NCBI GenBank assembly: GCA_002286855.1
Contig: NRSV01000014.1
Location: forward strand, 248,001-312,000
Source: Bipolaris cookei
Lineage: Eukaryota; Ascomycota; Dothideomycetes; Pleosporales; Pleosporaceae
DNA: 64,000 nt
Direction of reading: 5' to 3'
A program made the position numbers and the translations under genes. The notes under the pieces are model-generated. The model did not search any database. It saw nothing but the letters and a program-made list of their open reading frames with translations, and was not told the origin of the DNA. This document shows positions 11,304-22,608 of this stretch, in pieces; the first letter of the stretch is position 1, and every line of letters starts with the position of its first letter.

Positions 11304-13582
11304 TCTGGATTATGTCTCGTAGTCTGGATGGCTTTTTGGGACAAATCTCGTTACAACAACCTTTTTGAGGCTGTAGCTGCGAGATTGAGCTTGGTAAGTA
11401 GTTCGTACCTAGCGGCGGATTGCGGGGAAGCCAGAGTAGGAAGGCAGTTATTCTAAGGGTAATGAGTCTCTAAATTCAGTCGTGGACGTATATGAGTTAG
11501 GTTTGAAAGACATGAGTATGACTCAGAGAAGACAGCGAGATAGCAAGTCAGAGGTAAATAGGAGGGAGGGAGATGTGGTTATTCACAAGGCAGCCTGCTG
11601 GTGTCAGTCGTTCCTCCCAAACGACTTGTTCCGAGTGGACGGTGGCCAAACGGCGCTAACCGTAGCATACGTCATATCCATCCAGCGTTCTATTTGCAAA
11701 CCTTCGACCACACGTTACCTTACCACACCAGCCCAGATGACCTTTAGATATACAAGACACGCTCAAAACTTGCCGTCTCTTTTCAGTTTATCGTCCCTTG
11801 AAATAGTTCCTGATCGTCGCCACGGCAAGACTAGCCCGATGTGTTGTACTAAGCGGCAGTTTCGTATCAGCCAGATGGTCCCCATACTGATTGGCCGCTT
11901 TTGGTCTATCTTCTGACCAAAAAAGGCGGTCAGGAATAAGACCAGACTTCGAGAACAGTTGCTATCAATATTCTTTGCAAAAATTGTGCTCATGTAATAT
12001 TCTTGTCTGGGGCTACGCGCCGCAGCCGCACAGGTAGACGCTTAGGTAGCCTCTGTCTACACTACTGTCAGATGATCTACACTCTGGCGCAATGTTTATA
12101 TTCAGTTAATCAAGTACATACGGGCCACATCAACTCCTCGCCTGGTCAGCTGCAGAAGGCGTGGTCATGTTTACGGCGGCCGCCTCTCAACCAATCGGTC
12201 TGACATGTGTATCTCCGTTAAAGCTAACCTCGGCCTTGGGTCTAGACTTCATGTAGCAGACCATACGGTTGCGATCCTGTGCCAACGCAATGCGCGGTTA
12301 TCGGTAAGCGCGCTGCAGGATATGGTGATATGGTCAGAGTTCCACGCCCAAGATGAGACTTTTTTTATCGACAAGGAATACTCTCGTCGTACATTGCGAT
12401 ATAGATGCAGCAATCATATCGTAGCCTTACGCTACTTTTTGTCATGGCCGCATTTCCAGATTTGTAATACTTAGTTCTGGTATTGGCACACGAATCAACC
12501 TTCGACCACATGCGACCACTCGAAAGCAGCCTCCGCCTCCCGAAGCCGATGCGACACAGTAGCGAAGCGCCGTAAATATATCTCATTCGCTAAGACACAA
12601 CGTAATACTGGTTTGTCGCTTAATCAGGATATGGACGGTACATACAAGCCTTGCTCACATCTAGCCTCACAACGACACATCACAGCTTGAGGAGGATAAG
12701 GATAAGGATGAGGCCGAAAGTGAGACCAACATGACCCGGTACCAACTAACAACAAGCTACACAATCCGACGGGAATAAGCAGCCTCTCAAACTGCGAGGT
12801 TCAAACGCTTTTCCTGGCGTAGGTACATAATATCTGGCATGCAAGGCCCGCCATCTCAGGCGTCCAGTATGAGTAGCATGCGTGGAAGTGGAGCAGCCCT
12901 GGACAAATGGTCCTGATCTCGATTCCTTCGTAATTGGTCCGCTCGTACCATGAACACTGTAAGGATATTGTAAATCCTAGTTTTAACAAAAACTAACCAA
13001 TGCATTGTGGAAAAGCCATGTGCGCCTCCTTCCAAGCCATCTACACCCAGGTTCAGCTCAAATTCCGCGCCAACCCCACAAATGCTATGCGTATACATGT
13101 AAAAAGAAAAGAAAACGAAGATCTAACCGAAGATCACGGCGTAATACAAGGGCGGCAATCGAATGTACGGCAACAAAAAAGTTCGACACTTCCCAAGCGA
13201 ACCAACAAAAGCAACAGCTCACCACCTATGCACCATGCATCCAGAACCGGCCTCGGGGCAAATAACTCTCCGGAAAAGCCCATCTGCTGAGTCGCAGCCG
13301 CTTCCTCCACTCTATCTTGCAAATCCTGTGATCCAGTAAAACGTCCCAATATGCATCGTACTCGGTGCCCTTTCTTTCGCATACCGCGGAACCCTCCTTG
13401 CCGCAATACCCCCCTCTGTAAAGCCCCAAACCGATAACGCGGATCCCTGCTCTTTTTCCTCCGTTCTTGCCACCCGAAAATAATCGCTCCAATACATAAT
13501 AGGCAACAATTACGATTGTGATGTTTGATGATGATGTTCGATAATATGATACCCACACACGCACATGCACATACATTTTTTC
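11304..13582. other. 2.3-kb intergenic region, no supported gene
   Basis: Several open frames of up to 144 codons (for example 11482-11916 +) have no recognisable motif and no codon pattern I trust. An imperfect inverted repeat with an A/T-rich arm sits at about 11892-11932 (arms containing TTTTGGTC and GACCAAAA). Nothing else is recognisable. Confidence 0.45.
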
Positions 13583-14878
13583 TTAACTCTGTGCACCGCC
13601 GCCCACGCCAGCGCCCTCAGGCCACCCAAATGGAAACGCCGAGCGCTCTCCCGGCTTCCGTCTTGGGATATCAATGTGGTGGAAGTTGCGTAGGTGCTCG
13701 ACTAGGTGGTCTCTGCGTGTGAACCCTTTTTCGCCTACACGGTTGCAGCGCGCGACGTGGCAGGGGTACTCGGGTGTGCCTACGCCGTGGACGGTGGACT
13801 GGTGGCGTTGCAGGTCTGCGAGGCGCGTGAAGTGCGCTGAGGAGGTGCAGGAGGGGATGTCGCAGGTCCATGTTCTGTGGGAAGGGGGGTAATGTTAGAA
13901 AAAGGGAAAGGGTTGGGGGAAGGAAAGAAAGGAAGAGTAACGTACTTTGAGCGTGCGGTACTGCTTTTGCTTCTGGTCATAGGTAACATATTAGACTCTT
14001 TTTTTCTTCTACTTAATTGTATGTGATTCTTGTTAATATACATACCTTTTATGACTTTGAGTCGACGATAGATTCATGTCTGTACTTTGCATTTGCCATT
14101 CTGTGCTTTCGTATCCTGTCACGGGTTCTTGGTATGGAGCGGGTGTCACGCCCACTGGCTGCTCAACATAATAATCTTGAATCATCTGCCATGGCTGTGG
14201 TGGATAACATTGGTATTGCGCATAGTACGCATTGATTTGCTGCTGCGTGTATTGAGGTACTCCTGGTTGGTAGGGTGGTTGTTGTTGATACGAGTAGCTA
14301 CCTTGGTTTGAAGATGAGTACTGTATATTTCTGTCAGTAAGCGAAGCAAGAAAACGTGGGAACTTGTTAGGACATTGATAGTGTGGGGGGAGAGACTTAC
14401 ACTGTATCCGGACATGGCGGGCGAAGGCGGTCGTTCCTGCTTTGGGCGCACTGACTCGGTCTTCTTAGGACGAGAGCTAGTATTAATAGAGACAGTTTCA
14501 AGGGCAGATGGGCGGTAGGCGGGTGCCGCGGGCGATGTGATAAGGCGCAGTTCGTGTGCTTGGTGCGTGTTCCTTATCGGGACTGGATGCTTGCGAGGTA
14601 CGAGGTATGGTTGTCCGAGAGATCTATGATGGAAACAAAAGTTAGATGATTCAATGATGTCGTTGTTCTTGTTCCTTGTCTTTTCGAGAGGCGAATTCTC
14701 GATAGTTTATATGGTATAGCGCTAAAAGAATGTTTTGTTTGACAGCTACCTAATCACTGCCACAATCGAGCTGACAGCCTGCGGCCGTAAAGTACGCATC
14801 CACTTACATATACTTCGGAGGAAACGGACTCTCCAAAAGCCCGAAAGCATCGCCATGCGAACCGTGATGTGTCAACAT
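13583..14878 (-). CDS. Two-finger C2H2 zinc-finger protein, five exons
   Basis: No single frame covers this gene. Exons 14878-14808, 14623-14401, 14320-14046, 13972-13946 and 13874-13583 join to 295 aa with every junction in frame and canonical GT-AG borders; exon 4 is only 27 nt. The N-terminal ~100 residues are Pro/Ser-rich, and residues ~100-190 are Gln/Tyr/Pro-rich (GSYSYQQQPPYQPGVPQYTQ). Two C-terminal C2H2 fingers follow: Cys203, Cys208, His223, His228, then Cys237, Cys242, His259, His264, each with the Phe and Leu core residues (F214/L220, F250/L256) and Cys-x4-Cys spacing. A basic ~30-residue tail ends the protein. A nuclear DNA- or RNA-binding regulator is likely; I do not recognise a characterised orthologue. 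Exon 3 must use the acceptor at 14321, because an alternative 10 nt upstream leads to an immediate stop. Confidence 0.82.
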
Positions 14879-16517
14879 CGTTGATGACAGGAATAAAAGT
14901 AAGAGTCAGCGAAGTTCAGATCAAGATTTGGACCCAGATTCAGGATTCAGTTGATATTGACAGGGCTCAAGGGAGGCGATGTCGTCCCTTTAGTAAGATT
15001 GCCGCTGTGCTTTGACAAAGCTACGCTAAAAACCACGACTTTGAGTATAGAAGCCTGAAATTGCTGAGGTGGGACTTGTGGGTTAGCGCGGGCGAGGCGG
15101 AGAACCCAAGCCTGCGGTACCAACTTTGTATCTTGGTATAGGGCTGACGATATTTGATGTCTGTGCAAAAAATGTGGTGAAACTCAAGGATGAAGTGGTG
15201 GGTCGGTGCTATGGTACATGTGAGTCAAAGAAGCCAATTTTATTTTCTATAGTGGGAATAGGGAGGCGGTGAAATAGTTTGCTAAAAGGGGCGCAGCCAG
15301 TGTAGTTGGTGGACAAAGATAGCCGTTGACTAGATCTGCTGTTAACCCTTCTGCCCGCCACATGCCCTGCAGGGCTTGATCAAACCTTGGTTTCATGGCA
15401 TCTCACTTGCTTGCTAGCATAGCTTGGCTACAGAAAGAGCTAGACCAGTCCAATGGATACTCTTCTTGTATTCTCGTACCTGTTTCCACTATGAGCGATG
15501 GGCCGGAGTGACCGATGGACAGGATGAGAACAGGCTGACAGGCTACCGTGTGACTCGGAGTGCATGCATACATGTTATTTGCCTATTCTGGCTCTGGGGT
15601 GTATGGCCTTACCCTTGTTGAGCTGCAGGACCTGGTTTGCGGCCTGAAGATCGGCATCATGGCTGATGTTCACAAGTCAGTATTCTTGGATATAATTGCA
15701 CAATTAAGGCAGATGTCAAAGTTGCGTCTCGACTATGACTAGTCTGTCAAAAAATGTCGGTCGAAATGCTCATATCGTAACTAGGCGACCAACGCCATCC
15801 ACCTTTGGATACCTAATGCAATGTCAGAAGCACTTGTGTGGACCGCCTGCTGTAGATGGTTTAGCCCCTATAAAACACCCAATTCATACCCGTTCCTCTC
15901 AGCCTACACTGTTGTCTGCGTTTAGCAGCTCACAGCTCGTCAACTCGTCGCCGAGACCGCAAAAAGTTGTATGTGAATGATCCATGCTGTAACCGCTCGG
16001 CTGAGCGGTATGCATGAGCTAGTGCTGCCGGGCGTAATGGGGCCAAATCGAAGCTCGGAACGTTGCAGAAGGCTTCTTTCGCTAATACAGCCAGTGGAGA
16101 TGGGCCCAGCTATTGTCACAGCCCTGCAACTCTCACGCGATTGGGGGCCGAAGTTCTTTGAAACCGCGGCCTTGGCTACATATGTAATGTCAGATTACGC
16201 CCGGCCCTAACACCGCTTCGCCCCTACACCACTCAATTCGAGCGGTGCAAGGGATTCCTGTGATAGAAACGTCTCAATCAGCACCATTCAATTCCATGCA
16301 TAGGTGTCTCATCGTAAATTACTCTGCCCAAAGACGGTCTGTGTGCTTGCTGTAAGGTTTAATTCAGTGCGAAGCCGTCCGGCAGAGCGCTTTGGGTTCC
16401 GAAGAGCACAAGACATTTGTCCGCGAAGGAACCCACTCCAGGACTACCTAAAACTTGATACAGAATGCAACTACCATACTGAGCATAGGGTTCGACAAGA
16501 ATAACGCGATCGATTGC
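14879..16517. other. 1.6-kb intergenic region with an orphan TATA-like site
   Basis: No gene is supported. A CTATAAAA motif at 15868-15875 (+) is followed by a C/T-rich leader-like stretch and an ATG at 15977 that opens only a 77-codon frame without recognisable features. The left part should contain the promoter of the zinc-finger gene. Confidence 0.4.
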
Positions 16518-18573
16518 TTATAGCTCGTCTTCCAAAAACTTGTACGCAAATCGGAAGTCTGCCTTTCTACGGTTCATCCTAGATTCAAAGTTAGCACTGT
16601 ATCACTTGGAGAGTCTGGCCCCTGAGACACAGAATTCGGTACGGCAGCTTTGTAGACAACAAACCGAGCAACGGAACCAAGTGCTTACCATGTGCTTTCA
16701 TAGTCGAAGAATCGGTATGTTCCCTGCTCATAGTCTTCAGTAATTGCTTTTGGTTCTTCATGGCGTTGAAACCATGTCTGGTACTGCTTATGGAATCTCC
16801 AGCTCTGTGACTTCAATGCTTTGGCGGCCAGGTACTGTTGATATGTACCCTGGCGGTAATAGAAGGCGTAGAAGAGAGCGTCCGTCTCAATGCGGGAATA
16901 TAGACGAGGGTCATCGAAAATGGGCAAGGGCTCTTGCGGGTAGTGAGCGGGGGTGAATGGATAAGGATTTTGGGGACGGTAGTGACGCGGCGCCTCGGTA
17001 TCCGCAGACTCGGGCGCAGTAGCCATAGATGCCATTAGCATACGCTCATCCGGAGGTTTTGATGCTGAGGCAGAAATGTCGTTCTTGGTTGCCTCGAACG
17101 AATCAAGCAGATCCTGCAGACTGGAGGGGAGATGGTAGACCGACTCTTCTTCTTCATCTTCTGCATGCGATTCCCCGTTGGTCAATGGCGGCGTAGCAGC
17201 TTGCGATTCTTCTTCTTCCACAGGCTCGGGGACAGGCGTTCTTCTGTTGGCCTTGGAGACGTCATCAGACACTGCAGCTTGTAAAGGTGGGTCCTTCTCC
17301 ACAGGAGCGGTCGCAGGTACGCTGGTAGCAGGGGCAGGTGAGGCCTGTGCGGATTCGGCCTGCTGTGCACGTGAGGCTGGTTGGGAATGTGTTATGGCGG
17401 GTGAGCTTGTTGCACTTGCACGTGTACCGCCAGCAGCAAGATTTGTTTGGACTGCAGCAGCTCCTGGTGGTGGTGGCAGCGGAGCGATGCCAACTCCATT
17501 CTTGTCACTCGCAGCCGCAGCCGCAGCAGCCGATGCGTACTTTAATGGCTCTCCTGGCATTCGTGTTGGTATTGGTGCAGGCTTCATAGCGTTTGCCGTA
17601 TTATTTGCAGCATTGGGCGAGGGCGTATGTAATGTGGCTAGCGCTGGTAATGGCGACTTCATTTGCGTCGACGACCGCCTTGCTCCTTGTTGCACTGCTT
17701 CGGTTGCCTTTGGTTTCGGTGCCGGTGGCCGTACTTCTGTGTCAGGTGTATCGTCGGCTATTGACTGCGATTCGTGTGACGAGACATGGTCCAGATTCTC
17801 GCCCAGACCGTAGATAGCCTCCTCCTCTTGTAGGTTGAAGTCGTCGTATAATGTGTCGTCGTCCATGAACTCGGGGTCCTGATTGCTTTCGACGTAGTAC
17901 TTGATGCTGTCCTCAATTTCCTTGACCTGTTCCGTCTCAACACTACCATTCTCCAGTGCTCGTTGAAGTAGCTCCAGTTTGGATTGGTGCCATTTATTCC
18001 GCTCGACCGACTCTTCCAGCTCCGATACGCGCTCCACCTTTGAATTATCGCCCTTCTTTGACTTTTTGACATTGGCGTTCAGCGTCTCGATTTCGGCCTC
18101 AATCGTCTCTATTTGCCGCTCGAGCTCTTCGTTCATATGTTGTAGGAATTCGACAACTTCCATCTTTTCTCTGTCCTTGGGATCAATCTTGGAGGCTAGT
18201 TGAAGGCCCTCCTTGGAATATGCTTTTGTCTTCATCTCCTTTTCCACGGCCTTGAAGCGCTCCATTTGCTATCACATGTCAGCTACGGCATCGACCTACG
18301 ATTTGGCGGTCACCCTACTGTCTCGATAAGCTTCCTGTGGTCGAGTAGCGGCTTCTTGTCCTTGATTTCAGACATGGCGGCCCATGTCTTGATCTGGTCC
18401 CGCGACCGCTGCAGCTTCTTGATCTCCTTCTTCAGCTGGTCTTCGAGCTTCTCCTTCTGCGACGGATTGCCCGTCTGCATTATCTTCTCATATATGCTCT
18501 CGAAGGTTGCGACGCCTTCAGCGACCTTCTTGAAGCATTTGTCGATCTCCTGCTGGAGTTTCCGTGCAGCCAT
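16518..18573 (-). CDS. NOT3: CCR4-NOT complex subunit Not3/Not5
   Basis: Exons 18573-18319, 18268-16689 and 16578-16518 give 631 aa. The N-terminal ~230 residues are the Not3/5 coiled-coil domain ([47 protein letters not shown]-type [11 protein letters not shown]). A long Pro/Ala/Ser/Thr linker with an Ala run follows. The C-terminal NOT box starts at [20 protein letters not shown] and ends ...[19 protein letters not shown]. The last exon supplies the final ~20 residues ([16 protein letters not shown]), so a reading stopping at 16685 is truncated. The family is a scaffold subunit of the cytoplasmic and nuclear CCR4-NOT deadenylase, working in mRNA decay and repression. The first intron joins IET to QMERFK exactly as in the family. 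The gene is divergent from the deacylase gene at 19047. Confidence 0.95.
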
Positions 18574-19046
18574 GGTCTATGTACAGCCTCGCCGTCAGGG
18601 CGGGGGCGGGGGTTGCGGTGGTGGTAGTGAGGGTCGCTTGGGGGGAGACAGCGAGAGAAGGGCCGTCGGTGTGTGCAAGGACTGGCGGATAGGCGAAGAA
18701 TGTCGCGCGAGTGTTTGTCGTGGGCTGGATGCGAAAAGGTTGAAGGCATGGCATGGATAACGCGAATCCCTAGGGCTGGCCTAGCGTCCCAGAGCGCCAA
18801 GAGTGCGGCCGCTAGCCTCAGCACCCCCACGCGCTTCGCCGTTTCACGTTCGCGTTGCACCCTCTTCAGCCTCGTCTCACTTTTGTCGGATACGCAAATT
18901 CCCATGCCTGACATAGTCGCCATCAGTTGCTTTGTTACTCGTTGAGCCTAAAACGGCCTGAGCAACTCCAGTGACTGACTGATTGTGTGTGTGTGTGTGT
19001 GGATAGCTAGTACTGCGGTACTGCTCTAGCTACTTACCCCGCCATC
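18574..19046. promoter_or_regulatory. Divergent intergenic promoter, NOT3 / DTD
   Basis: A 473-bp gap separates the start codons of the minus-strand NOT3 gene and the plus-strand deacylase gene, so it must hold both promoters. It contains a (GT)n tract at about 18984-19002. I see no confident TATA box. Assignment as a shared promoter is inferred from geometry. Confidence 0.5.
18984..19002. repeat. GT dinucleotide microsatellite
   Basis: About nine TG units, located 45 bp upstream of the deacylase start codon and therefore inside the divergent promoter. Confidence 0.85.
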
Positions 19047-19855
19047 ATGAGGAGTATAGGCCCGGTCTATGTGCAATCAATACCACAGCGACACTAACAA
19101 TGTCCCAGCTGTGCTGCAGAGAGTCAAGTCGGCATCCGTTACTGTAGATGGCCAGCTCATTTCGTCAATTAGCAAGGGCCTACTAGTCCTTGCCGCCGTT
19201 TCCAAAGACGACACTGAGAAGGATGTCGAGACCATGGCTGCCAAGATACTCAAAGCCAGACTCTGGGATGATGAGTCCAAGGATCCTCCGGGCCGCGTAT
19301 GACGCATTTCAAGTCCATCTCTGCTCATGGTTCTAACCCCTCCAAGTGGAAATCTAGCGTTTCTGATATACAGGGCGAGGTTCTATGTGGTATGCAGCCA
19401 CCATGCAGCCTGCGAGACGGGCCACTAACGTGTAACAGTCTCCCAATTTACCCTGTTGGCATCGATGAAAAAAGGAAATAAACCAGACTTTCACCAATCC
19501 GCAAACGGTGACAAGGCCCGCACTCTGTATCAGGCTTTCTTCAACAAAATCAAAGCATTATATGAACCTGAAAAGGTCAAGGATGGCTTATTCGCTGCTA
19601 TGATGGATGTTGCTCTAGTCAATGATGGACCGGTAGGTTTAGACTATGCCTGCCTGGATGGCGAGGTACAGCTCCATCATTATATTTTCTGTGTGTACCC
19701 TACCTACTACCTCAAGTGCTAACCATCCCCTCTAGGTCACCATCCAGATAGATACCAATCCACCCAAGACAGAAGACCTAGTTGGATCTGGATCTAACTC
19801 CAATAACCTAAAAGCGAACAAGTCGCAAACTATCGACGTCAATGACCGCAAGTAG
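19047..19855 (+). CDS. DTD1: D-aminoacyl-tRNA deacylase (D-Tyr-tRNA deacylase)
   Basis: Five exons: 19047-19053, 19109-19296, 19347-19389, 19439-19632 and 19736-19855, 183 aa. The 7-nt first exon (ATG AGG A) joined at 19109 yields MRTVLQRVKSASVTVDG, the canonical family start; all four introns are GT-AG. Family motifs are both present: VSQFTLLASMKKGN (SQFTL motif) and VNDGPVTIQID (NxGPVT motif), which together form the deacylation pocket at the dimer interface. The enzyme removes D-amino acids mischarged on tRNA, in the cytosol. After the core comes a ~30-residue Ser/Asn/Lys-rich tail ending VNDRK. The stop at 19853 overlaps a possible GTAGCA donor, with an acceptor-like TTAG at about 19908, so an alternative C-terminus is possible. 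Confidence 0.9.
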
Positions 19856-22608
19856 CACGTACACTCTGTACATTAAGCCCGTACTGACTTCACACTCCCT
19901 TGCTTAGTTGTCGACAACATGGCCAAGATCACGCAAGAGTTTAAGATACCCGTGGAACGCTTAGACTAGAAGCCAATAGATTCAGTATATCCCGTCACCA
20001 CTTTCGTATCGACAACAGCCCACCGAAGGTATCCGAACCCCAATGTCATTTACATTGCCACGGAGCAATCTTTGGTGATATTGAATTCATGGACTGATTG
20101 CCGGTCTCAGGTCACTTCTTAGAATGGCTATCCACCAAATCAGGCATTTATATCTAAAAATCTGTAAAAATAATAGACATAAGACTGAGCGACATCCATG
20201 CATCTCACTGTCTATTAGAATGATTTCACACTTGCGTAGCAACACATGCGTTGTAGGCTCTGGCATCTGTCTTGAAAATACTCTTACATCAGATGTCGCA
20301 GTGAGACAACTCGGGCTAATCTTTGCATTTGCCAAAATATGTGACCCGGTGAAAGGACGAAATCTCACGGTCCGCATTTGGCATCAGTCGTGGTCTTACT
20401 CCTAGCAGCCTAGTAATCCAAAGTTCCCCGCTATTAGTACGAGAAAAGCACTATCGGTATGACAGCTTTAACTTAATGAAGCAACCTACGCGAGTAACGA
20501 CACCGATGTTTTGCGTACATGTCTTTGCTGACTATGCATGACTATACGACAGACTGATATCCCTTTTGGTTTGCGCTTGCTGTACACCATACAAGGATAC
20601 TATTTTCCGCGCCAATTAACATGATGGGGGTATGTCAAGTGTAAAGCCATATTGTCGCTGTCTATACAATAGCCTATCAACTGCGGATAGCAGTTCTTCG
20701 TATGCGTCCAAAGTATGCTGTCTACACCAGTCACCACTGCTAATTCATTGTGCTACAAAGTGGAATTTGTTCCCGGAATGCTGAGATACGATTGGCGGGT
20801 CGAAGTGGCGATCCCTGAACTATGTCGTTGCTTGAGCTGCGTCTTGCTTAGCTGAGAAACGGACCGACGTTGATAACTTTCAACACTACGTATGCGGGAA
20901 ATTTATCCTGAACTGTCCCGAAACTCGACAGATTCTGCGCTGTCGGTGTTCGAACGCGCCATGGTCTTGGTTTCCTTTCCATGGAATGTTCTCAAGTATC
21001 CATCGCCTACTGCTGTGGGATGTCCTGCATATCTGGGGTCAACATCGATGCCTTGTTCCAACACCAGCCAAATTGCTTTCCTTCTCTCAAACCAACTGTC
21101 TCTCTTCATATCGATGCAGGCTAAAAACTTTCATTCCATCTTCTCAAGTGTCGTATCCGTACAACCATTACGAACACCATTCCCTTGACGACGCATAACT
21201 CGCCGCTGCATTCCAACGCACAAACCATGGCGTAGCACAATACGCGGTGTTTCTAAAACGGTGCGCCTACATATTGTGGGCCCAAAAGTCATGAAGGCTG
21301 TTTCATGAGACCGGAGTACGACACGTGGCCAATCGCAACCTCGAAGGAAAGAAGGAGATGAACTGTTAAATCATTGAGGTCCCACAATCCTATCGCGCCT
21401 TCTCCCCTATTGGGCGCTTCGGAGCGAGAATGGGTCGGACAAAGATTAAGACTTATTCGATTATTTCGTTTTGCATTTGCGGGTTTGGGCCGATTTGAGT
21501 TAGTGGATATTGGTTCATAGCGTTGCAGTCGGGCGTACCCCGATTGGGATAGAAAACGGAGGGGTTATTTAGTTGGAGCTCCGTTTTGTAAGGATATCAT
21601 GGTTACATTGCATTTATGTAACAGTTATGTAATCGGCTGGTTCTATGCACTGCATACCAGATAGAAACCGCTAGGTCTAGTGCAGTCACATGGTAAAATG
21701 GAGTCTGGTGCTCTAGCTGGAAGTCTGGAGGTACTGCAACGTGGAAAACCGACCTCCATTTTTTCTCCAAAGGGGAGACAATATGGGTTCAGTTAATACC
21801 AAGTAGGGGTTGTTCCTTTGTACTAGCGCTAACAATACAGAACGGTGTTTTATGGCTTCAAAGCGTACGTTTTACCGAACGCGGCAGCGTTCTGAGGCTG
21901 GTTTTCAATACACAGTTCAGAACTGGGTAACAAAACGCAGACCGGAGCTGAACCGAATAGGCGCTAACACGCGATTTGGTGATAGCGTGCTGTGCACAAC
22001 TTACGGGCGTAAAGAGGATGGCGAAGCGACTCTCTGTGCACGTTCCTGCTATCGGGCGACACTAACCCCCGAGCACCGGCCATCGATGCCACCCGAGGAA
22101 GACTCGCGACTTGTCGAATAGTCTGCGCGCAAGTCTACTCCTCCGAGCATGATGGTTGTTGGCGTTAGGCAACAGCGATGACCTTGCCAGCATATGTAAG
22201 CTGCCCGCCTGCTCATGGCTGGTTGTCATCTCCATCCTTCAATGCAAACTCTCCAGCGGCTGTTCATAGCACTTCGCTTAGATTTCGCCGTATTTGCCGT
22301 ATGATCTGGTACCCACAAAAGCCAGGCCAGCGCGTGTCATTAACATTTTAGGGTCTACGGCCGTCTTACCGAGCGGCTTGAGTTGTGCACTACATCACAT
22401 TGGGTCTAGTCGAGCCCAGATCGGAGAGCGCAGTGATCTCGTCCTACTCGTCCAGGCCCCGTGAGTGGCGCAGAACGAATCTCAATAATAGACTGCCAGC
22501 TGGGGTTCCTTCCTTTGTTCTGCATCTCTGGGACTTTCTCGAGATACTTTTATCGCTGCCCGCCAAGCACCAGCGACGACAGTACAAGCCCACCACCACC
22601 ATCCGAGC
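19856..22608. other. 2.7-kb intergenic region, no confident gene
   Basis: Only scattered short frames. One minus-strand frame (21109-20903) has an ankyrin-like flavour (RRKAIWLVLEQGIDVD) but no second repeat and no plausible exons, so I do not call it. The last few hundred bases should include the ABC transporter promoter and 5' leader. Confidence 0.4.

Noticed and set aside
11482..11916. 144-codon open frame on the + strand
   Set aside because: No motif, no signal peptide, biased toward chance composition, and no supporting splice structure.
11892..11932. Imperfect inverted repeat as a terminator or miniature transposon
   Set aside because: Arms are short and mismatched, no target duplication is seen, and hairpin terminators are not expected in fungal nuclear genes.
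20903..21109. Ankyrin-like fragment on the minus strand (RRKAIWLVLEQGIDVD)
   Set aside because: Only one weak repeat unit; no adjacent repeats, start or exons.
21810..22121. 103-codon + strand frame
   Set aside because: No recognisable domain or promoter context; its ATG is preceded by unrelated sequence.
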